Shown: piece after piece, positions 1 to 12,500 of the stretch
Position numbering within the stretch: position 1 is the stretch's first letter
Layout: every line of letters starts with the position of its first letter
Assembly (NCBI GenBank): GCA_030272155.1
Contig: CP126193.1
Coordinates: 5,704,001 to 5,768,000, forward strand
Length of the DNA: 64,000 nucleotides
Source: Tetradesmus obliquus
Taxonomy: Eukaryota; Chlorophyta; Chlorophyceae; Sphaeropleales; Scenedesmaceae
Reading direction: 5' to 3'
Position numbers and translations under genes: made by a program
The notes under the pieces: model-generated
Database searches by the model: none
What the model was told of the DNA's origin: nothing
Seen by the model: only the letters and a program-made list of their open reading frames with translations

Positions 1-2368
1 GCTCTTGCATGTATGTCGGGCGGCGCTCTTTGGTGCAGTACAACCGCAGCATTGATAGTGCATGTGCTGCATGTGACTACCCAGCAGTGTCGTATGGTGG
101 TTGTGCGGTGCTGTGCGATGCCTGCAAGAAAGTTGCCTGGCAGCTATATTGCAGCTGTCTGCAGCCAGATTTTGCCACCTCCTTTATGTATGATGTTACA
201 GTTGATCTCTGGCGTCCCTCAGGGACGCTGGTTCTAGCACTGTTGCGCATTGCAGGCGGCTATTGCTTGAGCTCAACCTCTCCAGTCTGTCGCTGGCCTG
301 GCAGCAACAGCTGGGCTGCAACACTCTTGCAGAATGAGACTGTTCTGGCTGGCCAAGGACAAGCTGACAGTGCCGACATTCAAGCATTATCGTTCATCTT
401 GAGGTTTCATCCTTCAAGTTCGGGTTATCAAGACCTCCCAGCCATAGTTTCGACCAGCCCCAGCATTGCAGTGCAGCATCAGCAGCATCAGCTGGTTGTG
501 ACCGCCACTAGTACCCCCTACAGGTTCTGCAACTTCCAAAAGGCGGAACAACATCAATTTTAACCATACACTGAACCTTTTGCCTTCCCACCACGACCAA
601 AGTAATGGCGCCAAAGTGACGTGGCAACCATGACCTCGTCGATGTAACATACCATCTGCTCGCCAGGGTACATCAGCCGTTCCCGCAGTAATCTTCTTCG
701 CAGGCGGGGTTAGTGTACAGTCTTGTCCACTGTGCACTCGATTCCGGCTGTCGAATCCTAGGACGCGTCCGACACTGTGGTGGCGGTGTGTGGAAATTGC
801 GCCCTCTCCACGGATGCACCCTAAGTCTAGTTCCCGAGCGGACTGGATGGCAACGAGGCTATACGCCTCAGGTGTAGACGTTGTGAGTGGAGGGTAATTG
901 TTCTTGCTGAACTGGAGTCCTGTTTTGTCAGCTTCTGTTCTGCTGTTCTTCTGGGTGGGATGGCAGGTAGCTTTCAAGCTCTCAGGCTGCTGCTGCAGCT
1001 TCTGCGGATGGTGCAATTTGCAGCACACACGCTAGCAATATTTTGAAGCAATTTGTCGGGCTAGCAACATATAGTTATAGTGGAGCATATGCTCCAGCAT
1101 GCATGCTGTCAAAACACTTCACAAAACTTCACATGCGACGATTGCAGCTGGAGCTGCAGCATCCAGGAGTCCGCATCCCCACATGCAAGGATGATATGTG
1201 ACAGCAATCGAAAAGGCAGCAGCTGCTGCAGCTTTGAACAGCATACAAGCACCGCGTGTGTTTGTGCACATGGAGCACACCCCACCAAGTGCTCCTGAAT
1301 CTCATAACAACATGCCTTTTTATAGTGCAGTAACCATTGTGCTGCTGAATGGCAGGTGGACACGGCGCCCCTTTCCTTGTGGCTGACCTTGCAATGCAGC
1401 AGACTGCGCTCCTTGCATTTTGAGGCATGCAACAAAGCTGCACAGCGGCATACCAGCCTGAACATATGCCTGGCCTGCTGCTGCTGGAGCTGGTCCAGCA
1501 CACAAAAGGCTGCAGCATCTCCTGCTGCCAGTGCAATGAACACGTGAAACACCACCTCACAACACCATGCAAGTCCTTCTAAAACCACCCCTCTGTCGGC
1601 CAAAGTGTCTTGCTGTCACATCTCCCACAAGCCAGGTGCCTTGGGTGGTAGTTGGCCCCAAGCGGGGCACTGAACACAAAGCAGTGCAGCCAATGCAAAC
1701 GCAGCACATCATGTGTGACAGGTTGCGTCCGCAAGGAGCGCAACACCTGCCACGCACATCAAACTAGCTGCCAGAGCTCATCATCTACCAATGTCACCCA
1801 TGTTTGGACTAGCGCATGCAACGCCTGCATGTGCCTGTATGGCACCATGTGCATGCGCACAACTGAACGCACCAAAGTGCTTGACAGTTCAACTCTTCTC
1901 CTCCTGCAAACATCAGCACTGCTGCCAGCACTGCTGTTGCTGCAATCAATGTAGCTGCTAGCCCCACAGGTGAACCTCACCCTGGCTCCAGATCAGTGTC
2001 ATATTCATGATTGTAGAACAGATGGGGTTTCCCAACCATCTGCTGACTGGAGTATGCGGCACACAATAACACAACGGATTCACAGAGTCACTCCTGGGCA
2101 CATGGGTGCAGCACTGCGCCAGTCTGCCAGCGGCCACCAATGTGTATATGTGTGCATCAATCCATGTCACCGCTACCAGTGGGTTGTGTTTGCATTGCAG
2201 ACAGCACACAAGCAATTGCTGCTGCCACCAGCCCTGAGCATACAAGCAATTGCTGCTGCCACCAGCCCTGAGCGTGAATCCATTGTGAAGACACCACTTA
2301 ATAAAGCTATTGCACAACTGGTTTGTGACTGCTGCCGCGATTGTATGCAATGGTTGGCAGCAAAGCTC
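1..2368. other. Non-coding region downstream of the first Cys-rich gene
   Basis: I see no convincing gene; the open frames are short and low-complexity. About 1650-1890 resembles about 5775-6030, the region just downstream of the second Cys-rich gene, so this stretch belongs to the 4.1-kb duplicated unit. A 32-bp direct repeat lies at 2208-2239 and 2242-2273. The minus-strand frame at 414-1028 has less repetitive sequence than its surroundings but matches nothing I know; a mobile-element remnant is possible. Confidence 0.5.
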
Positions 2369-3978
2369 TCAGCAACAGCCAGAGGCTGGTGTCTGTTGTG
2401 CTGCTCCAAGCTTTGCCCGGTTCCTCGCTCGAGCTTGGCACCAACGCCAGGTGCCATACCCCAGCACTCCTGATACTGCTGACAAGATTGCACTGACAAG
2501 GCCTGCTATCTCACCAGGAGTCAGCTGACTACCTCCTGCTTTTGCCGGCGCAGGTGCTGCTGCTGCTGCTGCTGCTGGGTCTGCGTGTCCCTCCGCTGCT
2601 GGATTTGCAGCAAGTGACGCAGCAGCATCCGTGGAACTGCGAGCAGCTGCCGCAGCAGGTGTTGCAGCACCCTCGGTAAGGTTTGTAGCTGCAGAAGTTG
2701 GCACACCACTAGCAGCAGCAGGGGTGGCGGTGGCATCCCCTGGCCCTTGCGTGCCTGCAGCGCTGCATTGGGCCTTCCTGCCTGCTTCAAAAATGTCATC
2801 TGGGCAGGAGTTCAGTGTTGACGCAAGCGACCTGCCCAGTTCTTTCAACATCTGCACGGAAACAGGCAAGGAAGCAGCACTTCAACACCAGTAGGATGCA
2901 CATGCATCGCAGCAGCTTGAGTACTGCAGGCAAGTGCAAACATTTGGATGGGAGACACGGAGAGCAACAACTGGTGGCCCTGGCGGCACGCAGGCGCTTG
3001 CAATGCTCCTGCATTGCGCCTCGCTTCACTTCATGCACATGAAGTAACGCACGCATAGCAGCACCCAGGACTGCACTGCACTGCACTGCAGCACACACAC
3101 ACACACACACAGCCTGGCCACACCATGCATAGCATTCCACCATCACTCACTAAAGCAGTGCTTCAGCGCCTTACCTCGTCAGCCAAGACCTCCCCGCACT
3201 TGTCCAGCAGGTCGTCAAGAGCTTGATCAGACAGGTCGCTCACGCGCACCCCATACACGCGGAAGTTTGTGCGTGACCAGCCAGAGGCCCTGGCGGTGTT
3301 TGCGGCACAGAGGCAAGAGTAGCAGAATGCACGGCCAGAGAGCCGCTTAGTGTCTGCAGGGCAGGCATGCAGCAGCCAGCAGCGAGCAGCAGGTATCTTT
3401 GTTGTTGATGGTGGTCGCTTTTGCGTGGGGTCTGCAGCGGCAATAAGCAAAGGAAGCAATTGTTTGAGGCAGCAGAGCCGCCATTTATGACAAGCTATGC
3501 ATGCCAGCCAAGCCCCAGGCTTCTCAAACACAACCTTTCGCTGGCTGCTTGCCAAGCCATTTATTTACTGCAACAGGTCAACTGAGCATGCAGGCTGCAG
3601 CTGCTGCTCGTGGACTAGCATAAGCCTGCTGATGGCCGGCTGTCCAGCCATGCTCACCGCATGCTGTGCGCAGCGGCGTCCAATCCCAGAAGCTGAGGTT
3701 TTCAGGGCTCAGCGGACAGCCGCCAGCCTTTGCAGCAGCCGCAGGCGCTGCAGCAGTTGCAGGCGCTGCGGCGGTCTCATCATTAGCCGGCCTGCTGCTA
3801 GGGGCTGTAGCAGGAGCAGCAGATCGTGCTACTCCTGGTAACTGTCATGCGGCATTTGCTTGCCACGTCTTCTTCAGTCTGTTGAACTGGGCACTTGGGC
3901 AGTGCGGCAAGAGCTTGTGGGCCCAGGAAACCGGATGCTACCATCTTCAGGGCAGCAGGCGAGGCAGGCATGTGTAGA

Positions 3979-4023
<45 letters not shown>

Positions 4024-4760
4024 TTAAGTTTAAGTGCACTGCAGCTGATACAACACTGCAGGCACAGGCGTGGGAGTGGCAGTTGCAACTGCACACCGGT
4101 CCTTGTGATGCTCCAGAGATCTCAGATCAGATCTCAGATCATCTAGATCTGCCACGCTTCATTGATTCTGCCAGAGCTCTACAAGCACAGCAGCACCGCG
4201 TCATACTCCAAGACGTACTCACAGCCTGGCAACAGCCCAGCGCAGCACAGCAATCTGCAGTCTGTGACTTCACTCACCTCAACGGTCAGGATGGAGCTGC
4301 AGCTATCCATAACTGCACGAAAGGTTTCATCTTTCAGTTCGCGGAGGCGTAGGCCGTTGATCAGCACACCAGCGCGGTCAAAGCCGGACAAAGTGGTAGT
4401 GGCGACAGCACACGCGCAGGAGGTGCAGAAGTCACGGCTGGACAGACCTGCACGGCAGACATACATAGCAGCACATAACTGGCCATGGGTTGCTGGGTGG
4501 CAAGTGGTCGCTGGTGCCTGGAGGTCAGGGCTGCAAACATGTAACTGAACTCTATGACGTTTGGCTGGCCAGCCATGATGAAAGCAATGCTTACCACAGG
4601 CGGTGCGCAGTGGCGTCCAATCCCAGTACTTGAGATCTTCAGAGCGCAGTGGACACTTGTTATTGTCTGCTGCTGCTGCAGCAGCTTGAGCATGGGCCAA
4701 ACGCAGCTGCGCCAGCAGCAGCAGAAGTGCAGCCGTGCCAAACAAGGCCACCTTGTACAT
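2369..4760 (-). CDS. Secreted/membrane Cys-rich two-domain protein (copy A), one apparent frameshift
   Basis: I do not recognise the family. Five exons are read on the minus strand: 4760-4595, 4447-4278, 3944-3658, 3353-3175 and 2851-2369. The ATG opens a signal peptide (hydrophobic run to about residue 27). Two domain copies follow, each split over three exons: a CPL..E(N/D)L..WDWTPLRTACG start, a middle with LS.R.FC.SC.CA and a conserved DxC or DKC, and an end with CP and KC-like motifs. An Ala/Thr-rich stalk leads to a C-terminal transmembrane helix and a short basic tail ending in CC, suggesting a cell-surface protein. Exon phases fit except in exon 3 (287 nt where 3n+1 is needed). The frame that reads VASKCRMTVTR must shift to reach the second CPLSPENL motif, so an indel lies near 3835-3850. 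The gene may be decaying or the base call wrong. Confidence 0.6.
3981..4022. repeat. (CAG)14 microsatellite in an intron of copy A
   Basis: Fourteen uninterrupted CAG units lie just upstream of exon 3 of the Cys-rich gene, inside the intron. Confidence 0.9.
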
Positions 4761-6120
4761 TTTGTCGTTACGCACAACGTGTGCGGGGTGTCCGTGGCAG
4801 AACGTTGCTGTTAGCAGGCGATGCTGGCGCCGCTTTTACGCCCAAATTGGGGTCGGATCGTGCCGCAGGTATACATGAAATGCAATAGAGTTTGATTTAA
4901 GAACTTTGACTGCTCCGGGGGCGCCATATGGGCTGTGCATAAGCAACAGGAGCGAGATGCAGCTGCCTCGGACGTCGAAACCCTGCCTCGGTGAGTTTGA
5001 CACACTGATGTCCATCTCGCCAGTGACTAAGCCAGGTAAAACGTATGTCAGTGAGATTATCCAAGTGCCTGCGCAGGCTCGACGCTGCTGCTAGCTGGAC
5101 GTGAAAGGAAGGGTAGGCCCGTGAACATGTTGATTGCACCAGTTACACACACATCTGCAACTGAATAAGGGCGCTTAATATCTGAAAAATTATTTCCGTG
5201 CGGACTGCTTTGCCTTTCAAAAGTGCTGAGTGTTTTACTCAGCGAGGACCGGTGGCGCTGACATATGTCAGCGCTGTGCTAGAACAAATGTTGTGCACTG
5301 TGATATGCACTTAGCAGCAACGCCAAGTGCTTTTTGAGGCCCAACAACAGCTTCAAATATATCACGCGCTACAAAGTTAACAGCTGCTGTATGAACATGA
5401 CACACTGCGCTCTTTCCAAAGAGACATGCACTTGCATGCGTGCCGCCACTGCTGGCAGAACAGCTGCTGGGCTGAAGCGGCAGACCTAGCACTGCAGCAG
5501 CACACAAGGAAGCTGCTACGTAGACTGCTGCACCATGATATGTAGACAAACTCCTGTATCATGTAGCTGATATGAATGCTGCCAAGTCACCATTGACTTG
5601 ATCAAGACATCACAGCAAGTGCCTTGTGAACAATTGTGCATAGGTGGTGAGCCAGCTACTGGCTCCAGCAGGATTCCGTCCCCCCTGGTAACAAAAAAAG
5701 GTGTCTTGTGATCCCTGCTGACGAGAGACACCTCTCAAAGTACCAGCGCGATTCACTCATGTAGTGTGTTGCATTGTCTGTAGCCCAAAGCGGGCATGAA
5801 GCAGTGCAGTCAACACAATCGTTGCAATTGCACTGTTAAACACACTGCACATCGTCACAACCTACGGTATTGCGAAACCAAGTCAGCTGGATCACATGTG
5901 GGAAACAACACATGTAGCGTGCACCACTATGTACTGTTGCGAATTATGTTGATATTCGTGCCTGCATGCGTATGTCTGTGTGGCGCCCAGTGCATGCGCA
6001 CAACTGATTGCACCAAACTCCAGCTTGGGTGTTCAAGAACGATCTGCAACCTCTGACTTCAGTGCCGCGTCCTGCTGGCTGAAGAGGCTCAGGCAGCTCA
6101 CCCCTCTCCCTGTGTGAGCA
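4761..6120. other. 5' flank of copy A and 3' flank of copy B
   Basis: No gene is supported. About 4800-5000 is homologous to about 8900-9130, the matching 5' flank of copy B, and holds a strongly conserved block at 4956-4991. A stem-loop with a 7-bp perfect stem and 5-base loop lies at 5225-5243, and a 20-bp perfect palindrome at 5255-5274. About 5775-6030 resembles the flank at about 1650-1890. Confidence 0.55.
4956..4991 (-). promoter_or_regulatory. Conserved upstream block of Cys-rich gene copy A
   Basis: This 36-bp block differs by a single base from 9091-9126. Both lie about 200-220 bp upstream of the ATG of their Cys-rich gene (4760 and 8872), while the sequence around them has diverged more. 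It may be a promoter element or 5' UTR exon; strand is assigned from the gene it precedes. Confidence 0.45.
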
Positions 6121-8872
6121 TCACACTGCCACCAGCGCTGCTGCTGCCAACAGCATGGCTGCTAGTGCCCCAGGTGCAGCAGCAGATGCGGAGCTACGAG
6201 CAGCTGCCGCAGCAGGTAGTGGCACAGCACATGGCTCAGCAGCATCCACGGAACTACGAGCAGCTGTCACAGTAGGTATTGCGGCACCCTCAGTAACGTC
6301 AATGGCAGCAGAAGCCCATGCACCACCAGCAGCAGCAGCAGGGTCAGCGATGGCACCCCCCGGCCCTTGTGTGCCTGCAGCGCTGCATTGGGCTTTCCTG
6401 CCTGCTTCGAAAAGGTCATCTGGGCAGGCCAGCAGTGTTGTTGCAACCCGTACGCCCAAATAGGTCACGGCCTGCAGGAAGAAGACGAGGCAGACGCACT
6501 TCAGTCACCACCGACATGCATCGATGCATTGCAGCAGCTGGAGCACTGCAGGCAAATGCAAGCATTTGCCTGGGAGAGAAGAGAAGCATGCATTGAAGAG
6601 ATCTTGATGCGCTTGCGGCTGCACACAGGCATTTGCAATGCTTCTGAACTGCGCCTCGCTTTACTTCATGCAGATGTACAGCCTGTGCACCAAGGACTAC
6701 ACTGCACTGCAGCATGGTCATGCACACAGCATGGGCACAGCCTTGTGCAGCATAGCATTGCGCCGTCAGCCGTGCTTCAGCGCCGCACCTTGCTATTCAA
6801 GACTTCTCCGCACTTGTCCAGCAGGTCGTCAAGAGCTTGATCAGACAGGTCGCGCACGCGCGCCCCATTCACGCGTAAGTTTGTGTGGAGCCAGCCTGAG
6901 GCCCTGGCGGTATATACGGCACAGAGGCAGGAGTAGCAGAATGCACGGTTGGAATCCGGACGCGAGCTCTCAGATAGCCGCGTAGTGTCTGCAGGGCAGG
7001 CGTGCAGCAGCCAATAGCAGCAGGTGTTCTGGTTGTTGATGGTTGCGGGTGCGAGGAGGCTGCAGCAGCAAAACAACAAAGTGAAAACCAAAGCATAACC
7101 GCCACCTCTGCTGATAGATTGCTGCCGCCTCTGTACTGCAACAGCACATCAGCATGAAGAGCTCATGCCCCATCACAGGCCTGCTAACAGCCTGCTGCCA
7201 AGCAGTTTCTTACTGCATGCCGTGCGCAGGGGCGTCCAATCCCAGAAGCTGAGGTTTTCAGGGCTCAAGGGCAGCCAAACTTCTCATCAGCCGCAGCTGC
7301 TGCAGCATCCAGCGCCTTGGCCAAATCACCAGCAGAAGGGGTTGTCGCGGAGCGCGCTGGCGTTGCGGAGCGCGCCGGTGTTTCCGATCGCGCTGGTGTT
7401 GCGGAGCGCACTGGTGTTTCCGATCGCGCTGGCGTTGCTGAGCACGCTGGTGTTTCCAATCGCGCCGGTGTTTCCGGTCGTGCTGGTGTTGCTGAGCGCG
7501 CCGGTGTTTCCGAGCGCGCTGGCGTTGCTGAGCGCGCTGGTGTTGCTGAGCGCGCTGGTGTTTCCGATCGCGCTGGTGTTGCTGAATGCGCTGGTGTTGC
7601 CGAGCGGCCTGATCCAGGTGCGCTGGCAACATCGAGGCGGCATCGGCTTGCAACATTCTTTGGGCACTTGCGCCATGCATCAAGGTCTTCCGAGCTTATG
7701 GCACCAGAGTTCATCATCTGCAGGGTAGCAGGCGAGGCATGCAGGTGCGGCAGGCAGGCAGCAGCTGCTGACCCCAAGTTACAGTCGGGATGCATTGCAG
7801 CTGCTGCAGCAGTGCATGTAAGCACAGGCAGCCGGCTCAGAGGCATGCAGACGCTGGCAATTGTGGCTGCTCACAAGCAAGAGATGCTCATGAGCTTCTC
7901 TTTGCTTCATCCATGCTGCCAGAGCTCCGCAAGCATAGCAGCGTGCTTGCACAGTCACTGGGAGAGCTGTACTGTACATCAGCAAAGGCTCACAGCATGG
8001 CTACAGTGTAGTGCAGCACTGGAAGCTGCAGTCTCAGAATTACTGTGCATTGACACACCTCTCTTGAAAGAATTGGGCTGCAGCTGTCCGTGAGTGCACG
8101 AGTTGTCTTTTTGTCTAGTTCGATGACGCGCCTTCCTTTGGTGGGCACACCGGCGCGGTCAAAGCCAGACCAAATTGTGTCAAGTGTAGCACACACGCAG
8201 GATGAGCAAAAGGCCCGGCCGGAGAGGCGGGACAGGTCTGCACAGCAGGCACACAGCCAGCACTCAGCAACCCTAGGGTTGCCGGTTGTCACATGGCCAC
8301 TGGTGCCTTTGGTCTCCAGGCTGAAGATCGGTGCCACACAAGTCGCAACAGCACCTGCTGGGGGTTTGGTGGAGTTGGGGAGCACATTTGGTGGTCAACT
8401 TGGAAGAGAGCAAAAGGGCAGCAGATCTGCTGGCGGCTCTAGATCTTCAGCAATCATACAATCGTACAGCAACTGCAGTTGCAAGCAAAACAACAAGGCA
8501 CAGCAACCCAAGTATGTTGCTGCTTACTGGTGCGGTATGTTGTCTGCTGACTGCTTGCCATGCCAATGTAATGGCCGCTCCATATATCCATATTCGTCAT
8601 GAGAGTGATTACCTTGACCACATCAGGAAGCAGGCTGCTCACGTCAAAGCACCGGCCTGTTGATGCCTAGCTGTCAGGCAGTGCTCACCGCATGTTGATT
8701 CTAGTGGCGTTCAGTCCCAGAAGCTGAGGTCCTCAAAGGTGAGTGGGCAGTCTGCAGACTTTGCAGCTGCATTGACAGGCACTGCTGCTGCAGCAGCCTG
8801 TGCTTGGCAACAGTGCAGCTGCGCTAGCAGCAGTAGCAGTGAAGCCACGCCAGATATCAAAGAATTTTGCAT
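6121..8872 (-). pseudogene. Cys-rich two-domain protein, copy B, with nonsense codon and frameshift
   Basis: Tandem paralogue of the gene at 4760-2369 with the same five-exon layout: 8872-8689, 8237-8059, 7717-7214, 6988-6789 and 6471-6121. It has a signal peptide from ATG 8872, two Cys-rich domains, an S(A/E)TPAR-repeat linker inside exon 3, and a C-terminus that is Ala-rich and ends in a hydrophobic stretch with no basic tail, like a GPI-anchor signal (copy A has a transmembrane helix instead). Two lesions are visible. The conserved WDWTP motif of exon 1 reads WD-stop-TP because TGG is TGA (8713-8711, codon 54). In exon 3 the second CPL motif loses one base near 7266, so the exon is 504 nt instead of 3n+1. 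Splice sites remain good, so decay looks recent. Sequencing error could explain one lesion, less easily both. Confidence 0.6.
7341..7607. repeat. 18-bp minisatellite encoding (S[A/E]TPAR)n
   Basis: About 15 units of 18 bp alternate between two main variants. On the minus strand they code a Ser/Thr-Pro-Ala-Arg hexapeptide linker in copy B; copy A has only a short Ala-rich linker at this place. The array is open in several frames on both strands, which creates spurious ORFs. Confidence 0.85.
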
Positions 8873-9567
8873 TTTTCGTTCTCTGCAACGTGTAATGAGC
8901 CCGTGGCGTGAAGTTGCTGCTATCAGGCGATGCTGTCGCCGCTTTTGTGCTGCGGGGCAGATGGATGTACCAGCCCCCGAGGTGGTGGACAGTGCCGCAA
9001 ACGATCGTATAATTCAGCTAACTTTGCTGCTGTCTCGCAATATACTTGATGGCCAGGGCGCCGCTGGCTATGGATCCGTAGCAGGAACAAGATGCAGCTG
9101 CCTCGGACATCGAAACCCTGCCTCGGTTGAATCGACATGTTAACATCACTCGGCAGTAATTGAGTATCTATAGCGATTTGAACAGTGTCATTGTACTTGT
9201 GCAGGCGATGTGCTTACAGTATCGCAGCCGCTGTGCTGCTGGCCCGCCAACACCCGCCAATTGACCAGCAGGTACAACAGAGATCATGCTTGGTAGCAAT
9301 TGACGTTTACAGCTGCTCTATGGGCGATTGGTACTATGATTTCCGTGTTGATCTTCGTCGTCAGTGGCAGATGGCTTTGATGATTGTAACTGCACTTAGT
9401 CTGCCAGCAGTGCAAGCATAGTCTGCCAGCAGTGCAAGCATGCTCGCCCCTGGACATACCAAGTGCACCTTGAGCACATGTGCTGTGCTGGCATTGAACT
9501 ACGAGACAGTTGACTTGATCTATGCTGCAGACTGGTGCAGCCGACGCATGCATGCAGGGCGCGTCTA
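8873..9567. other. 5' flank of copy B and 3' flank of the PAZ-OAS copy 1
   Basis: No gene is supported. The part nearest copy B resembles 4790-5000. A short direct repeat (about 20 bp) lies around 9400-9440. Confidence 0.5.
9091..9126 (-). promoter_or_regulatory. Conserved upstream block of Cys-rich gene copy B
   Basis: Partner of the block at 4956-4991 with a one-base difference, about 220 bp upstream of ATG 8872. Conservation above its surroundings suggests a regulatory or 5' UTR role. Confidence 0.45.
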
Positions 9568-12500
9568 CTAATGCTCAAATGCCTCTACAGCAGCACCCAG
9601 TGTGCAGCTGCTGCCCCTGCACAGCGCCTCCCATGCAGTGCTGCCACCACCACTGCTGCCAGCTGCACCCGCCCTGCCCCTGCCTTCTAGTGCCTGCTGC
9701 AGCTGCTTGTGCAGCTCTCCCGCTGCTGCTGCCAGCTCGTCCCACTGCCTGAAGGGCTGCCAGGCTGTGCAGTTGTAGGTGGGATCAACAGGGTTGATGA
9801 TGGCAGGCCGGTACAGCAGTCCAGTGCCCCAGCACTGTGTTATTGCTGGCAGCAGCGCCTGCTGCTTGGTGTAATACAACTCAAGGATGATGGGCTCACC
9901 ATGCTGCTGCTGTTGCTGCTGCTGCTGCTGCCCTGGTGGATCGCTGCACCTGAGGCGCTGGGATGCAGCGTGCATCACATCCATGAACAGCTCAAGAGGC
10001 TGGCCTGGGTCATACACGCAGCCCTGCTGTGTCTGTTGCTCCAGTACGTACAGCACAAACACCTCCCACAGTTAGCCTGGGGGAGGCTTGGCATCGTCTG
10101 CTGCAGCACCAGCAGCTTTCAGCGCCACAGGAAGGCCGAACTTTGACCAGGCTTTGACCGCACGGATGACGTCAGTGACAAGCCGGCCGTACCCGTGGCG
10201 GCCGCGCTGCTTGTAGAGCTCGTTGACGCCTCTGATGACAGCTGTCTGCGACTCCGACAGGTCAGTGACGCGGCGCCTGCTGGCTGTGATGCGCTCGGGA
10301 TCTTCTGGAACCCGTGCTGCAAATGCTGTGTAATTTCCCAGCTCCACGTGTTCCCATTCCTCTGGGTATTGGTCACCCGGGTATACGTCAGGCTCTAGCT
10401 GGAGGTTAACACCAGTACTGCCTGCGCTGGCGCCTGCAGCAAGCTGTGTCCTCCTCCGCGCTTCTTCTGCCTTTGCTGCTGCTGACCTTGCTGTTGCTTT
10501 TGCTCCTGCTGTTTCTGCTGCCTCAAGCAGCGGCTGCAGCAGGTGCTGCCGCTGCTGCTCCTTTGTATCGGCGTGGTACTTGGCAACCTGCAGACAGCAC
10601 GGCATACGTTGCTGCTGCAAGATCTCTAAAAGATAGTGTCATCTGTGCGCAACGCCGCTCATGCAACCGCGTGACCCGAGCTACTGATGCTACTGCTAAG
10701 ATGACAGCTGCTATTGATATCTGCTGTCTTGCCATATGTGGTGCCAGCATGAAAAACCGATGATGAAACTCCGGCTGTTGACTACAGCAGGCTCACCTGG
10801 AGGTCCAGCTGCAGCTGCAGCTGCGGGTGATGCAGCCGCAGGAAGTGCTCCGAATGGCAAGCCTTCAGCCGCCAGCCTGCGCCAGCTGCCGTCATGATTG
10901 CTGCACTACTGGTGCCAGCAGCAGCAGCAGCAGCAGCAGCAGGAGCTGGCCTGCACAGCTGCTGCTGCACTGCTGCCAGCAGCTCCCTGCGGCAGCTGTC
11001 AAAGCATGCGCCCTCAAAGCACATCATCTTCAGCACCACGTCCAGGTCACCGCTGCAAAGGCATGCAGCAGTGCCGTGATGTGACGCAGGTAAGCGTCAG
11101 TATCCTCCAAGCACAACAGCTGGGCAGCGGCATGCATGTCAGCGTGCCAGCTTAGGCGCGTCTGCGCAGCTAGACTGCAGCATGGGTTGCGCAATACATG
11201 TGCTCTAGTAGTGTCGCACTTGGCACACTTGATGTATCTTTCAAGATAGGTGAATACCTGCAGTTTGAGATATATGGCCGAATGAGGAACATCATGTTAA
11301 AGGCATGCTACCATCAACAGTGCAACAGTGCTCACTTGCGCCTCAGGCCTGTCGACTTGACAAAAGAACCAGCTTTGTTCACACTCGCAACGTTCCAGCG
11401 CATGCCAGCATCCGGCGTGTCCAGCCGTATCTGCTCACACGTGCGGCTCACAGCATTTAGGGTTTGCTTCATGACCATTTTCTCTTGAGACGTTGGCCGC
11501 AGAGTGCTGATGAACACTCTGAAGCCCTCATGCATCTGGATGGCAGCTGCTCGCTGCCCTGCCTTGGTGCGGCCAGCTGCTGCTGCTTCTGCCGGTGTTT
11601 CTGCTGAGGGCTCTGGAGCTGGCAGGTTCTCCTCGGCTCTTGTTTCTGGCAGCTGCGCCAGCTGCACGAATGTGGGCCCCTCTGCATTGCCCTGTGAGCG
11701 ATCGATGCTGGTGGATTCACTGCTGCGGCAGCTGCTGGCAAGCACTTGTTTAATCCAAGGAGGCACCTGCTGCGCTGCACTGCTGGGGGTTGCTGCCAGA
11801 GGCTGCTGAAAGATTGGCCAGCCAGGAGGGCCTTTCTTTATCTTTCCATGCTCAAGCCTGCAGCATCACCCGCCAACGTGTTGATACAGACATGATATAA
11901 AAGAAGGCAGCACTTGCACACTAACAAGGGCAGGCAAATACACACTGTGCACTGTACATGTGCCATGCACCATCAGTAGGCGCATGCCATCAGCGCCTCG
12001 TGTGGGTTGTCATGACGAACATTGACCTTCTAGATGTGAAGGCGAGTTAAGGTGGCACCTGGCACTTGAAGCTACATTGGCCTCCAAAAACTTTTGAGCT
12101 GTGTGTGCTGCAATGCTGCAGCAGCCCTTGCCACTCTCAAAGTCCCGTGCTAGCTGTTGCACTGCAGTCCCCTCACGCGTTGTTTGCACCCCAGACCCAT
12201 CGCCAGCTGTCCAAACATGGTGAACGTGAGTTACACCAACACCCTCACAATCTGCTGAACCCCAAGCCCCTCACCAGCACATCTCCACGGGGTAGCTGAG
12301 GTAGCAGCCCTCCAGACTGCTGCTGTTGCCGGCCGCTGCTGCCGCTGCTGCTGCTGCTGCACCCGGGCGCAGCACACCAATGCACGGCAGCAGCGGCTGG
12401 CCCGCTGCGTCACACAGCAGCTCATCTGTGTTGTGGAGGTTCTTCAGCTGGATGTAGTCAAAGCAGCTGATGGGTTGCATGTCACCTGTTGGGGCTGGCC

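Noticed and set aside
414..1028. Minus-strand frame of 204 codons as a real gene
   Set aside because: No recognisable domain, no clear splice partners and no counterpart in the duplicated unit; reported only as a possible mobile-element remnant.
7317..8093. Plus-strand frame of 258 codons with a repeated GVxERA motif
   Set aside because: Produced by the 18-bp minisatellite being open in several frames. The minus strand carries the exon homologous to copy A.
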